Shown in pieces: positions 1-9,247 of a DNA stretch of 64,000 bases. Positions within the stretch are counted from its first letter, which is position 1. Every line of letters begins with the position of its first letter. Below the pieces are notes generated by a model that searched no databases, was not told the DNA's origin, and was given only the letters and a program-made list of their open reading frames with translations. Source of the DNA: an uncultured Winogradskyella sp. (GTDB taxonomy: Bacteria; Bacteroidota; Bacteroidia; Flavobacteriales; Flavobacteriaceae); assembly GCF_947496485.1 (NCBI RefSeq), contig NZ_CANMCZ010000005.1:124001-188000 (forward strand), written 5' to 3'. The translations under genes were made by a program, and so were the position numbers.

Positions 1-2
1 CC

Positions 3-377
3 ATATATGAAGATGCACATATTTTTGCTCCCAACCTTCATGCTATGGGTTTAATGACTAATCGTGATTTTGAGAATTATTCTTCGCTTTTTGAGCTTAT
101 GGAATCTTTTGTAAAAGGTCCAGACTTATTAATTTACTTACGAAGCTCTATTCCGAACCTAGTCGCGCAGATTCACAAACGTGGGCGTGATTATGAGAAC
201 ACAATCAGTATTGATTATCTTAGTAGATTGAACGAGCGCTATGAAGCATGGATTACTAAATATGATAAAGGAAATCTATTAATTATCGATGTAGATAATT
301 TAGATTTTGTTGCCAACCCTGAAGATCTAGGTGGTATTATCAATAGAATTGATGCTCAGATTAATGGGTTGTTTTAA
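3..377 (+). CDS. deoxynucleoside kinase, C-terminal part (starts before the window)
   Basis: The reading frame is open from base 3 and begins mid-protein with IYEDAHIFAPNLHAMGLM, the segment of the dNK/dGK family that carries the E-D-A-H-I-F motif contacting the substrate. The visible 124 residues end in NRIDAQINGLF. The enzyme would phosphorylate deoxynucleosides with ATP in the cytoplasm (nucleotide salvage). Which base it prefers cannot be read from this part. The stop codon directly abuts the stop of the convergent App1-type gene with no spacer. An internal ATG at 45 is not the true start, because conserved family sequence lies upstream of it. Confidence 0.85.
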   Translation: MYEDAHIFAPNLHAMGLMTNRDFENYSSLFELMESFVKGPDLLIYLRSSIPNLVAQIHKRGRDYENTISIDYLSRLNERYEAWITKYDKGNLLIIDVDNLDFVANPEDLGGIINRIDAQINGLF

Positions 378-1382
378 TTATTGAATAAAACCATGTTCTC
401 GGGCATGATCAATAGCTTGTGAACTACTCTCTACCATTAAAACTTCTGTGGTTTTATAGTTTTCAATAAGTCCTCTAACCCGTAACATTTTCTTTTTGTG
501 TTTTACACTACGTAGATAAATTGCCAAAATACGATCAGGAAATTCTTCAGCTATTTCCATGTAAATATCTGGATCGTGTTCGCCGCTGTCTCCAATTAAA
601 ATAAAATGTAAATCTGGATATGTTTTTAAAAGATTTAGAATTTCTTTTTGTTTTTGTGGCTTATCGTTTTGAGATTTTTTCTTCAAAAAATTACTCATAC
701 TTCTTAATAGAATGGGACCTTTAGGAAACTTGTTTTGTTTTAGAAACAATTCTAAATAACGATATAAATTCCATGGACTGTGGCTTACATAAAAAATAGG
801 ATTAGCATTCTTACCAGATTTACCTCTGTGAAGCATATGATAAAATTCGGCAGCACCTTCTAAAGGGCTTCTGTTTTTAGCATGCTTAAAGATGGAATTA
901 TAAATCACTTTCCATTTTAATGTAGACACTACTCCTGTATGTAAAATAGTATCATCTATATCGCTTGCTACGCCAAACTGTGCATTAGTTGATGGGATTA
1001 ATATTTCACCTGGAAAACGATTTTCATTCTGTATAGTCCTCTTTATGTTTACATCATTATAGGACAACTCAAAGGAGAGCCAGCCTTCTTCATTAGTTAA
1101 TGCTTCTAAATTTTTTAGATTGCCTTCAACTTTATAATAGCCATTATTATCTGTAACACCCTTTAAAATTTTGTTGTTAGGTAACTTAATATTAATACCA
1201 ACGTTTTTAATTTCATCGGTTTCAAAACGTTTCCATGTGTTTATAATAAGATGCCATATGTTTTGAGATTCTAAGTCTATAGATTCATCTTCTAAGGCTC
1301 TTCCACGAGCATAAAAATGAGAATCTGTGCCATAACCTTGAAAAGCAATAATCTGTAAAGGATCTTTTTTAAACCAGCTCAA
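378..1382 (-). CDS. App1 family phosphatase (DUF2183)
   Basis: A 334-residue protein without a signal peptide. The C-terminal half matches the App1 phosphatidate-phosphatase catalytic domain: a DIDDTI motif (HAD-type DxDxT) near residue 141, FYVSHSPWNLY near 197, and LIGDSGEHD near 262, which are the usual HAD motifs I, II and III/IV. Family members dephosphorylate phosphatidate or related substrates, but bacterial members are largely uncharacterised, so the substrate is open. The N-terminal half is beta-rich and may be a C2-like or immunoglobulin-like accessory domain. It is convergent with the kinase gene and divergent from the S9 peptidase gene 196 bp away. Confidence 0.8.
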   Translation of the reverse strand: MSWFKKDPLQIIAFQGYGTDSHFYARGRALEDESIDLESQNIWHLIINTWKRFETDEIKNVGINIKLPNNKILKGVTDNNGYYKVEGNLKNLEALTNEEGWLSFELSYNDVNIKRTIQNENRFPGEILIPSTNAQFGVASDIDDTILHTGVVSTLKWKVIYNSIFKHAKNRSPLEGAAEFYHMLHRGKSGKNANPIFYVSHSPWNLYRYLELFLKQNKFPKGPILLRSMSNFLKKKSQNDKPQKQKEILNLLKTYPDLHFILIGDSGEHDPDIYMEIAEEFPDRILAIYLRSVKHKKKMLRVRGLIENYKTTEVLMVESSSQAIDHAREHGFIQ

Positions 1383-1578
1383 ACTTAGATTTTAATTAGA
1401 ATTTTCAAGATACTAAAATCTATAGTTATCAATAGTATTTTGAAAGATCAAATATTCCAAAATTGTTAAATATTTCATTAAATTTTAGATGTATGACAAT
1501 TTCAAGGAAATACCGATTAAAGATTTATTATTTTAGTACCAATATCTAAATATTATCCTAATTCAAACCAACCGTATT

Positions 1579-4158
1579 ATGAATTCGAAGATTCACAACC
1601 GCTTAAGTTTTAAATACACTTTAATTAAAAAAGTATTATATACACTAATTATCGTATTCGTTTTTAATTTTAGTGGAGCTCAAAATGAAGAAAGCAATGC
1701 AACTCCATCACCCAATTATAGAGCTGCAGCGAAATATTCTCCAACTAATTTGGGCAAACTAATACATTCAACTTCTGTAAGACCACATTGGTTAAAAAAT
1801 GGAAATCGATTTTGGTATCAATATAAAACCACTGAAGGTTCTAAGTATTATATTGTTGATGCAGATAATCGAAGTAAAAAAGAACTTTTTGATAACGAAA
1901 AAATGGCACGTTGGTTAACAGAAATGACCAAAGATCCTTATGATGCAAAGCATTTACCTCGTTTCGATTTTAAATTTGTAAAAAACGAAACTGCTATTCA
2001 ATTTTATGTCACTTCAACGGAAAAAGTAGAAGAGGAAAAGGATGAAGAGAGTGAAGAAGATACTAAAGAAATAGATTCAACAGAGACTAAGAAAAAGAAA
2101 AAAGCTAAGCCAAAGATGGTAAATAAGGTTTATCATTTTGAGTATCGTTTGGGTAGTAACACGCTCACACTTTTAGATAATAAAAAGAAAGACAAAGAGG
2201 ATTGGAAAAAATGGGCCAATATTGCCCCAGACAGCTCTATAGTTCTATTTTCTAAGCACTACAATTTGTATTGGATGGATAAGGAAAATTTTCTTAAAGC
2301 AGTAAAAAATGAAAAGGATACAACTATAGTTGAAAATAAATGGACTAAAGATGGTGAACTCTATTATTCATACGGTGGAGGTAGTGGAAGAGGCGAAACC
2401 AATGAATCCATGAAAGAGGATAAAGACAAACGCAAACGTGTGTTTGGAATTTGGTCGCATGATTCTAAAAAGTTTGTATTTCAAAGAACAGATTCGAGAC
2501 ATATTGGTGACCTTTGGGTAATAAATACTACTGCAAGTAAGCGTCCTACTTTAGAAACTTATAAATATCATATGCCGGGTGAAGACGAGTATTATAAAAC
2601 AGAACTTCATGTTTTTGATATCCCTTCCAAGAGCAGTATTCAGGTAAAGCTCGATTCGATAAAGCAGCAGAGTGTCTGGGTATATAGAGAACCGTTAAAA
2701 AAATCGAGTTATGATGATGACTTTAAACCTTCATTGCTGCTATCTAAAAAGGGTAAAATCTACTATAGCACTATAAGTAGAGATCGCAAAAAAATGGATA
2801 TCTGCGTAGCTGATATTGATACAGGAGAAACTAAAGTTTTAATTGAAGAGCGTTTTAATACATACATAGAGTCACGTCCTTTAGTGCTCTTGAATAATGA
2901 AACCGAAATGCTACACTGGGCAGAACGTTCTGGTTGGGCACATTATTATTTGTATGATACCGAGGGTAAGTTGAAAAACCAGATAACAAAAGGTTCTTAC
3001 CACGTGGAAACTGCTATTGGTGTCGATGAAAAATCGAGAACGCTATATTTTTCAGCTCATGGAATTCCGAAAGATCAAGATCCATATTATGAGCATGTCT
3101 ATAAAATTAACCTTAATGGTGCTGGTCTTAAAGCCCTTAATCCAAGTGAGTTTAATACAAGAACAGACATGGCAGATTCTAATGGTTTTTTTGTGAATAA
3201 TTATTCAAGAGTAAATACTGTACCAAAATCTGAATTAAGAAACAGTTCTGGTAATGTTGTAATGCAATTGGAAGAAGCAGACCTATCGCAACTCTTTGCT
3301 ACTGGTTATAAATTTCCTGAACCATTTAAGATGAAAGCAGATGATGGTATTACGGATATTTACGGAGTAATGTACAAGCCATTTCAAATGGATTCTACAA
3401 AAAGATATCCATTATTAGAATATGTATATCCAGGTCCTCAGACGGAAGCTGTCAACAAATCCTTTTCTGTACGTATGGATCGCTTAGATAGAATGGCACA
3501 AGTTGGTTTTATTGTCGTTACAATGGGAAATCGTGGTGGACATCCAGACCGATCAAAATGGTATCATAATTATGGTTATGGAAATCTTAGAGATTATGGT
3601 TTAGCTGATAAAAGACATGTTGCAGAACAATTAGCCGATAAATATGATTTTATTGATATTGATAAAGTGGGTATTTATGGCCATTCAGGTGGAGGTTTTA
3701 TGTCAACAGCTGCAATGTTGGTTTATCCGGATTTTTTTAAAGTTGCGGTTTCTTCAGCTGGTAATCATGACAATAACATCTATAATAGCTGGTGGAGCGA
3801 AACGCACCATGGTGTACAAGAAGAGATTGACGATGATGGAAACGTAAAATATAAATACATGATTGACAACAATCAATCTTTGGCTAAAAACCTAAAAGGA
3901 AAACTGATGCTTATTACAGGAGATGTAGATAATAATGTACATCCAGGTGGTACTATTAGAATGGCAAATGAATTGATTAAAGCTAACAAACGTTTTGATT
4001 TTATGCTAATGCCAGGTCAGCGCCATGGTTTTGGCAATATGACTGAATACTCATTTTGGCTTAGAGCAGATCACTTTAGTAAACATTTTTTAGGTGTTGA
4101 AGCTTCTAGTGTAGATATTATTGAAATGAATAGAGACAAGCCAAAAGCGAAATCTTAA
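1579..4158 (+). CDS. S9 family prolyl oligopeptidase (DPP-IV-like), secreted
   Basis: An 859-residue serine peptidase. A hydrophobic segment at residues 16-34, ending near FSGAQ, is a likely signal peptide, placing the enzyme in the periplasm or at the surface. Residues about 60-560 form the beta-propeller-type N-terminal region. The catalytic triad is visible as Ser703 in GHSGGG, Asp784 in GDVDNNVH and His816 in GQRHG. It would cleave short peptides, probably after proline, though specificity is not certain. An acidic then lysine-rich stretch (about residues 152-176) inserted in the N-terminal region is unusual and probably a surface loop. It is a single gene ended by a strong hairpin shared with metK. 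Confidence 0.9.
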   Translation: MNSKIHNRLSFKYTLIKKVLYTLIIVFVFNFSGAQNEESNATPSPNYRAAAKYSPTNLGKLIHSTSVRPHWLKNGNRFWYQYKTTEGSKYYIVDADNRSKKELFDNEKMARWLTEMTKDPYDAKHLPRFDFKFVKNETAIQFYVTSTEKVEEEKDEESEEDTKEIDSTETKKKKKAKPKMVNKVYHFEYRLGSNTLTLLDNKKKDKEDWKKWANIAPDSSIVLFSKHYNLYWMDKENFLKAVKNEKDTTIVENKWTKDGELYYSYGGGSGRGETNESMKEDKDKRKRVFGIWSHDSKKFVFQRTDSRHIGDLWVINTTASKRPTLETYKYHMPGEDEYYKTELHVFDIPSKSSIQVKLDSIKQQSVWVYREPLKKSSYDDDFKPSLLLSKKGKIYYSTISRDRKKMDICVADIDTGETKVLIEERFNTYIESRPLVLLNNETEMLHWAERSGWAHYYLYDTEGKLKNQITKGSYHVETAIGVDEKSRTLYFSAHGIPKDQDPYYEHVYKINLNGAGLKALNPSEFNTRTDMADSNGFFVNNYSRVNTVPKSELRNSSGNVVMQLEEADLSQLFATGYKFPEPFKMKADDGITDIYGVMYKPFQMDSTKRYPLLEYVYPGPQTEAVNKSFSVRMDRLDRMAQVGFIVVTMGNRGGHPDRSKWYHNYGYGNLRDYGLADKRHVAEQLADKYDFIDIDKVGIYGHSGGGFMSTAAMLVYPDFFKVAVSSAGNHDNNIYNSWWSETHHGVQEEIDDDGNVKYKYMIDNNQSLAKNLKGKLMLITGDVDNNVHPGGTIRMANELIKANKRFDFMLMPGQRHGFGNMTEYSFWLRADHFSKHFLGVEASSVDIIEMNRDKPKAKS

Positions 4159-4175
4159 TTACAAATTAAATGTAT

Positions 4176-4210
4176 AAAAAAACCACGCTTATTAGCGTGG
4201 TTTTTGTTTT
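4176..4210. terminator. bidirectional intrinsic terminator between S9 peptidase and metK
   Basis: The stem AACCACGC (4181-4188) pairs with GCGTGGTT (4195-4202) around loop TTATTA. It is flanked by an A-run on the left and a T-run on the right, so it can end transcription from both convergent genes. Confidence 0.85.
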
Positions 4211-4225
4211 TATTTTGACCATTAT

Positions 4226-5479
4226 TTATATTCCAAAGGCAGTTTTCACCTTATCAACATAATCTAATTTTTCCCATGTAAATAATTCTACATCAACTGA
4301 TATCGGTTCTCCATTTAGTTGATTAAAATTTTTGGTAACAACTTCATTATCTCTTCCCATATGTCCATAAGCAGCAGTTTCACTATACATTGGTTGACGT
4401 AATTTTAAACGCTCTTCGATAGCAGCTGGTCGCATATCAAAAAGTGTTTCTACTTTTTTTGCGATTTCACCATCGGTTAGATTAAATGGACAAGTGCCAT
4501 AAGTATCAACAAATATGCCCATAGGTTCTACAACACCAATAGCATAAGACACTTGCACTAATACTTCTTCACACAATCCTGCTGCAACTAAATTTTTAGC
4601 TATATGTCTTGTAGCATAGGCTGCACTTCGATCTACTTTACTAGGATCTTTACCAGAAAATGCGCCACCACCATGTGCACCTTTTCCTCCGTAGGTATCA
4701 ACAATAATTTTTCTTCCTGTTAAACCTGTATCTCCATGTGGTCCACCAATAACAAATTTCCCTGTTGGGTTAATATGATATGTAATAGAATCATTAAATA
4801 AGTGTTGTATTGCTTCTGGTAATTTAGCAACAACCCGTGGGATTAAAATTTCAACAATATCTTTTCTGATTTTGCTTAACATAGCATCGTCAGAATCGAA
4901 TTCATCGTGCTGAGTAGAAACTACAATGGCATCAATACGTTGAGGTGTATTGTCATCACCATATTCAATAGTTACTTGGCTTTTAGAATCTGGACGCAAA
5001 TAGGTAATCTCTTTATTTTCACGACGTAGATCAGCCAATTCTTTTAAAATCCTATGAGATAAGTCTAAAGCCAAAGGCATAAAATTTTCTGTTTCGCTTG
5101 TAGCATATCCAAACATCATTCCTTGGTCACCTGCCCCTTGTTCTTCTTTAGAAGCTCTATCAACTCCACGATTTATGTCTTCAGACTGCTCGTGGATTGC
5201 GGAAAAAACACCACAAGAATTACCATCAAACATATATTCGCTTTTAGTATAACCAATCTTGTTTATAGTATCTCTTGCAATTTTTTGTACATCTAGATAA
5301 GTAGTAGATTTTACTTCACCAGCAAGAACAACTTGTCCTGTAGTTACTAAAGTTTCACAAGCCACTTTAGACTCAGGGTCAAAGGCTAAAAAATTATCAA
5401 TTAGAGCGTCACTAATCTGGTCCGCTACTTTGTCTGGATGACCTTCAGAAACACTTTCTGAAGTAAATAAATATGACAT
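4226..5479 (-). CDS. metK: S-adenosylmethionine synthetase
   Basis: Makes SAM from methionine and ATP in the cytoplasm. The protein (417 residues from the chosen start) begins [21 protein letters not shown], the universally conserved MetK N-terminus with the ATP-binding His in GHPDK. It also has [10 protein letters not shown], the ATP-binding loop [18 protein letters not shown] and a normal family length. An in-frame extension to 5545 starts at TTG and adds 22 residues not seen in the family, so the ATG at 5477-5479 is taken as the start. A TAnnTTTG element at 5611-5618 implies a leader of about 125 nt. Confidence 0.97.
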   Translation of the reverse strand: MSYLFTSESVSEGHPDKVADQISDALIDNFLAFDPESKVACETLVTTGQVVLAGEVKSTTYLDVQKIARDTINKIGYTKSEYMFDGNSCGVFSAIHEQSEDINRGVDRASKEEQGAGDQGMMFGYATSETENFMPLALDLSHRILKELADLRRENKEITYLRPDSKSQVTIEYGDDNTPQRIDAIVVSTQHDEFDSDDAMLSKIRKDIVEILIPRVVAKLPEAIQHLFNDSITYHINPTGKFVIGGPHGDTGLTGRKIIVDTYGGKGAHGGGAFSGKDPSKVDRSAAYATRHIAKNLVAAGLCEEVLVQVSYAIGVVEPMGIFVDTYGTCPFNLTDGEIAKKVETLFDMRPAAIEERLKLRQPMYSETAAYGHMGRDNEVVTKNFNQLNGEPISVDVELFTWEKLDYVDKVKTAFGI

Positions 5480-5610
5480 AATTCCTATTTTAGGTATAGT
5501 TAGTATGAAAAAATTTGAGATTGCTTGGTCGCTAGAGAAGTACAAAACTTACTGCTTTAGCATTTTTTATTGAGGTTGCAATCAGACAAATTTTTCCTCT
5601 TAAATCTGTG

Positions 5611-5618
5611 CAAAAGTA
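5611..5618 (-). promoter_or_regulatory. putative metK promoter -7 element
   Basis: On the minus strand this reads TACTTTTG, an exact match to the Bacteroidetes -7 consensus TAnnTTTG. A TTG lies 24 bp further upstream (5643-5645). The implied start of transcription leaves an unexplained leader of about 125 nt before metK. The leader contains CCTA-N3-TAGG (5484-5494) just before the start codon. Confidence 0.5.
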
Positions 5619-5726
5619 CAGATTAAAATTAAAACTGAAAACCAAAATGTAATAAGAAAGTTTTTAAATTAAATATGGTGCTTTAATAGTCTTCCTATTT
5701 ATTCTAAAAAGTCTTAGTTTTACGTT

Positions 5727-6137
5727 ATGCTTTCAAAGAAAACAAAATACGGAATAAAAGCCTTAGTCTATTTGGCTAGGCAAGAAGATCGTGTTCCTGT
5801 TCAAATTTCTGTTATTTCTAAATCAGAAAATATATCTCGAAAATTTTTGGAAAGTATATTATTGACCTTAAGAAAAAATGGCATTTTAGGATCTAAAAAG
5901 GGAAAAGGAGGAGGTTATTACCTATTAAAAGACCCAAAAGATATTCCGATGACTACAATAATGCGGCTTCTTGAAGGTCCGATAGCAATGGTACCATGTG
6001 TAAGCCTCAATTTCTATGAAAAGTGTGATGATTGTCCAGATGAAAATGCTTGCGCTGTACATAATGTAATGCTGAAGGTACGTGATAATACTTTAGAGAT
6101 ATTCAGAAATACAACATTAGCGGATTTATCTGATTAA
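5727..6137 (+). CDS. Rrf2 family transcriptional regulator
   Basis: A 136-residue winged-helix regulator of the Rrf2/IscR/CymR family. MLSKKTKYGIKALVYLA begins the DNA-binding domain, and GSKKGKGGGYYL is the wing. The C-terminal part has Cys residues in VPCVSLNFYEKCDDCPDENAC, an arrangement that in relatives can bind a cluster or sense redox state. It sits directly upstream of the sulfur assimilation operon in the same direction, so a role as sulfur or cysteine regulator of that operon (CymR-like) is a reasonable inference but not shown. TAGTTTTA, a one-mismatch -7 element, lies just upstream of the ATG and suggests a very short or absent leader. Confidence 0.85.
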   Translation: MLSKKTKYGIKALVYLARQEDRVPVQISVISKSENISRKFLESILLTLRKNGILGSKKGKGGGYYLLKDPKDIPMTTIMRLLEGPIAMVPCVSLNFYEKCDDCPDENACAVHNVMLKVRDNTLEIFRNTTLADLSD

Positions 6138-6201
6138 CAGATTCGCAAAAATACCTTATTACTTTTATGAAATTAGTACTAAATAATTATAAAAGAAGTT
6201 T

Positions 6202-6209
6202 TATGTTTG
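6202..6209 (+). promoter_or_regulatory. putative promoter -7 element of the sulfur assimilation operon
   Basis: TATGTTTG is an exact match to TAnnTTTG, 53 bp before the first gene of the operon. No clear TTG is seen at the usual -33 distance, as expected for an activator-assisted or weak promoter. Confidence 0.5.
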
Positions 6210-6214
6210 CATTA

Positions 6215-6233
6215 TCCTACTAAATCGATAGGA
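6215..6233 (+). promoter_or_regulatory. possible Rrf2 operator (TCCTA-N9-TAGGA dyad)
   Basis: An inverted repeat TCCTA (6215-6219) / TAGGA (6229-6233) lies six bases after the -7 element, that is, over the expected transcription start. This is the right place for repression by the Rrf2 protein encoded immediately upstream. The link to that protein is inferred from position only. Confidence 0.4.
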
Positions 6234-6262
6234 ATAAAGGATTAATAAAATAATAATATATT

Positions 6263-6523
6263 ATGGATAATGTCATTCAGACAGATTTAAGCTTAGCAAA
6301 AGAAGAACAGACCTTCACTGAGCCTCAAGAAAATATAAAAAGAAGTATTGTTAAGACAATAAGCTGGCGAGTCGTTGGGACTTTAGCGACAGTCACGATT
6401 TCGTATCTAATTACTGGTACAATGGCTTTAGCTTTCTCAATTGGAGGTATAGAATTAGTATCTAAAATGGCACTCTACTTTTTTCACGAACGCACTTGGA
6501 ATAACATAAAATGGGGAAAATGA
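6263..6523 (+). CDS. DUF2061 small membrane protein
   Basis: An 86-residue protein. After a polar N-terminus of about 28 residues comes SIVKTISWRVVGTLATVTIS, the signature of DUF2061, followed by a second hydrophobic segment (TMALAFSIGGIELVSKMALYF) and FHERTWNNIKWG. It has two predicted membrane helices. The function is unknown. It is the first gene of the sulfur operon, and the same partnership with cysH is common in Flavobacteriia, which suggests a role linked to sulfate or sulfite handling (inference). Its stop overlaps the cysH start as ATGA. Confidence 0.85.
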   Translation: MDNVIQTDLSLAKEEQTFTEPQENIKRSIVKTISWRVVGTLATVTISYLITGTMALAFSIGGIELVSKMALYFFHERTWNNIKWGK

Positions 6524-7140
6524 TACATATAGACATCGACGATTGGAATAAAAAATTGAAATATAAAACGCCTATTGAAATTGCAGAATGGGCATTAAAA
6601 TTGTCAGACAATTATATTGTAACCACAAGTTTTGGTATTTACTCTTCGGTTTTATTGAGTACAATGTCAAAACTAGATAATGATATACGAGTTGTTTGGT
6701 GTGATACTTTATACAATCAACCAAGTACTTACGAGCATGCGTCTCGTTTAATAAGAAAGTATAATCTTAATATTCTTAAATACCAATCTTTATATACTAA
6801 GGAGGAAATTGACGCAACAATTGGATTACCGAGTTTAGAGGACGATAATCATGCAATTTTTTCTGAAGCTGTAAAACTTGAGCCTTTTAGACGCGCTTTA
6901 AAGGAGCAAAATCCAGACGTTTGGTTTACTAATATTAGAGTAAGACAAACCGAATATCGTAACAAGAAAGATATTTTGAGCTTCAGTAAGGATGGAATAC
7001 TTAAGGTTAGCCCTTTTTATTATTGGAGTGATACAGATTTAGATGCTTATATAGCAGAAAATCAATTAATAAAAAACGGATACTATTTCGACCCTATTAA
7101 GGCTTTGCTTAATAGAGAATGTGGAATACACTTCCAATAA
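6520..7140 (+). CDS. cysH: phosphoadenylyl-sulfate (PAPS/APS) reductase
   Basis: Reduces activated sulfate to sulfite. PP-loop sequence TSFGIYSSVLLSTM binds the nucleotide, VRQTEYR is the family arginine motif, and the C-terminal ECGIHFQ carries the catalytic cysteine. The CC and CxxC cysteines that hold a 4Fe-4S cluster in APS reductases are absent, which favours a PAPS-type enzyme. The start at 6520 gives a 4-nt ATGA overlap with the preceding gene; a start at 6511, three codons earlier, is the alternative. The next gene is sulfite reductase. The sulfate-activating cysDN genes often found beside it in relatives are missing here. Confidence 0.88.
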   Translation: MIHIDIDDWNKKLKYKTPIEIAEWALKLSDNYIVTTSFGIYSSVLLSTMSKLDNDIRVVWCDTLYNQPSTYEHASRLIRKYNLNILKYQSLYTKEEIDATIGLPSLEDDNHAIFSEAVKLEPFRRALKEQNPDVWFTNIRVRQTEYRNKKDILSFSKDGILKVSPFYYWSDTDLDAYIAENQLIKNGYYFDPIKALLNRECGIHFQ

Positions 7141-7149
7141 TCAGAACAG

Positions 7150-9243
7150 ATGCAAAGTTTTAGAACAGAATTAGAAAATCCTGTAGTCGAAAATGATATT
7201 TTGGAATTAGCAGACAAAATTGAGCTTTTTCATAATGGAAAAATAGACGGAGAAAAATTTCGAAGTCTGCGATTGGCCAGAGGTGTTTATGGACAACGTC
7301 AAGAGGGTGTTCAGATGATACGTATTAAGCTGCCTTATGGTAAAGTATTGAGTCATCAATTACGTCGAATTGCTGAGGTTTCAGATGAATATTCAAGAAG
7401 TCGATTGCATATTACTACGCGTCAAGATATTCAGATTCATTATGTGGATTTAAATAGAACACCAGAGCTTTGGGCAGAATTAGAGCGCGATAATGTGACA
7501 CTTAGAGAAGCATGTGGAAACACAGTACGAAACGTTACTGCCAGTGAAACTGCTGGAATTGATATTAACGAACCTTTCGATGTTTCACCCTACGCAGATG
7601 CATTGTTCAAATACTTTTTGAGGAATGCCATTTGTCAAGAAATGGGTAGGAAATTTAAAGTCTCTTTTTCAGCCTCTGACGAAGATACGGGTTTGTCTTA
7701 TATGCATGATTTAGGTTTTATTGCAAAGATTGAAAACGGAATAAAAGGCTTTAAAGTAATGTTAGGTGGTGGCTTAGGGTCGCAATCTAGACATGCAGAT
7801 GTGTTTTACGATTTCTTACCATCTGATAAAATAATCCCTTTAATGGAAGGGGTTTTAAGAGTTTTTGATCGTTATGGAGAGCGAAAAAGCAGAGCCAAAG
7901 CAAGATTAAAATTCTTAATAAAAGATATCGGTTTAGAAGCTTTTAAAGATTTAGTTGAAGACGAACAAAATGCCATAGAACACAAAACCGTAATAATTGA
8001 CGAAACTAATTATACGGCTTCAAAACCTGTTTCTATTGAAGCACCAAAAGTAAAAGTCAAAGATACTGAAGCTTATGATCTGTGGAAATCAACAAATGTA
8101 ATTCCCCAAAAACAAGAGGGTTATTTCGCTATCGGAATTAAAGTTCTGCTCGGTGATTTCTATACAGATAAGGCACGTTTGTTAGCTGATTTAGTTGAGC
8201 AATATGCAGCAGGAGAAATTCGATTGAGTCTGCGTCAAAATATTTTAATCCCTTTTGTTAAGGAAGATTTGTTACCATTTTTCTACACTGAATTAGAAAA
8301 ATTAGGTTTTGTTGAAGCGGGTTATAACAAAGCTGTCGATATCACAGCTTGTCCAGGAACAGATACATGTAATTTAGGAATTTCGAGTAGTACTGGTATT
8401 GCAGAAGAATTAGAACGCGTCATTAAAGCCGAGTATCCTCAATATTTAAAAAATGAAGATTTAGTTATAAAAATTAGCGGCTGTATGAATGCTTGTGGAC
8501 AACATAATATGGCAAATATTGGTTTTCAAGGCATGTCCATACGCACTAAAGATAAATTGATTGCACCAGCATTACAAGTGCTTTTAGGTGGAGGAAATTT
8601 AGGAAACGGAAACGCCTATTTTGCAGATAAGGTGGTTAAAATACCTAGTCGACGAGGTCCGGAAGCCTTACGTAGAGTGTTAAATGATTACGAAGCGAAT
8701 GCAAACGGAAAATTATTTGTAGACTACTACAAAGAAAAAGGCGAAAAGTATTTCTACCAATTACTTACAGATTTATCAAATATAGACAACCTCACTCAAG
8801 AAGATTTTATTGATTGGGGAACCGAAGAACAATACGTAAAAGCGATAGGAATTGGAGAATGCGCTGGAGTGGTAATTGATTTAATCGCAACGCTGTTCTT
8901 AGAAAGTGACGAAAAGATTTATGAAGCTAAAGACGCATTTCAAAATAAAGTGTATTCAGGAGCCATTTATGAAGCTTATCGTTCTATGGTAAATTCTGCC
9001 AAGGCTATTTTACTTTCAGAAAACATAAAAACAAATACCCAAGCAGGCATCATCAAACAATTTGATGAACTTTTTGTAGACACTAAAAGAATTGATTTAG
9101 GAACCTCTTTTTCTGATATTATTTATCAGATAAAAGTTTTTCCACCAACAGAAGATTTTGCAATTAATTATATAAAAGCAGCAGAGCAATTTTTAGGAAG
9201 TGTTAAGGCTTTTAGAGAAGAACAAGTAGTGGTAAAAAGTTAG
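7150..9243 (+). CDS. ferredoxin-type sulfite/nitrite reductase with C-terminal HEPN-like domain
   Basis: A 697-residue protein. Residues 1 to about 530 are a siroheme/4Fe-4S reductase: SRSRLHITTRQDIQIHY near the N-terminus, and cluster cysteines C401 and C407 (CPGTDTC) plus C445 and C449 (CMNAC). It reduces sulfite to sulfide with six electrons; sulfite rather than nitrite is inferred from the operon. Residues about 560-690 are a separate helical region resembling the HEPN fold (IYEAYRSMVNSAKAILLS), which is not part of ordinary sulfite reductases. The downstream reductase and ferredoxin genes are likely electron donors, and the two following genes make siroheme. Confidence 0.87.
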   Translation: MQSFRTELENPVVENDILELADKIELFHNGKIDGEKFRSLRLARGVYGQRQEGVQMIRIKLPYGKVLSHQLRRIAEVSDEYSRSRLHITTRQDIQIHYVDLNRTPELWAELERDNVTLREACGNTVRNVTASETAGIDINEPFDVSPYADALFKYFLRNAICQEMGRKFKVSFSASDEDTGLSYMHDLGFIAKIENGIKGFKVMLGGGLGSQSRHADVFYDFLPSDKIIPLMEGVLRVFDRYGERKSRAKARLKFLIKDIGLEAFKDLVEDEQNAIEHKTVIIDETNYTASKPVSIEAPKVKVKDTEAYDLWKSTNVIPQKQEGYFAIGIKVLLGDFYTDKARLLADLVEQYAAGEIRLSLRQNILIPFVKEDLLPFFYTELEKLGFVEAGYNKAVDITACPGTDTCNLGISSSTGIAEELERVIKAEYPQYLKNEDLVIKISGCMNACGQHNMANIGFQGMSIRTKDKLIAPALQVLLGGGNLGNGNAYFADKVVKIPSRRGPEALRRVLNDYEANANGKLFVDYYKEKGEKYFYQLLTDLSNIDNLTQEDFIDWGTEEQYVKAIGIGECAGVVIDLIATLFLESDEKIYEAKDAFQNKVYSGAIYEAYRSMVNSAKAILLSENIKTNTQAGIIKQFDELFVDTKRIDLGTSFSDIIYQIKVFPPTEDFAINYIKAAEQFLGSVKAFREEQVVVKS

Positions 9244-9247
9244 AATT

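Noticed and set aside
5480..5545. N-terminal extension of metK from a TTG codon
   Set aside because: The family begins at [17 protein letters not shown]; the extra 22 residues have no counterpart in known MetK.
5480..5610. Possible SAM-II riboswitch in the metK leader (some CTGATT, AACC and GCTAAAG similarity)
   Set aside because: The stem that should surround the first loop is missing and the pseudoknot pairing could not be drawn, so no riboswitch is called.
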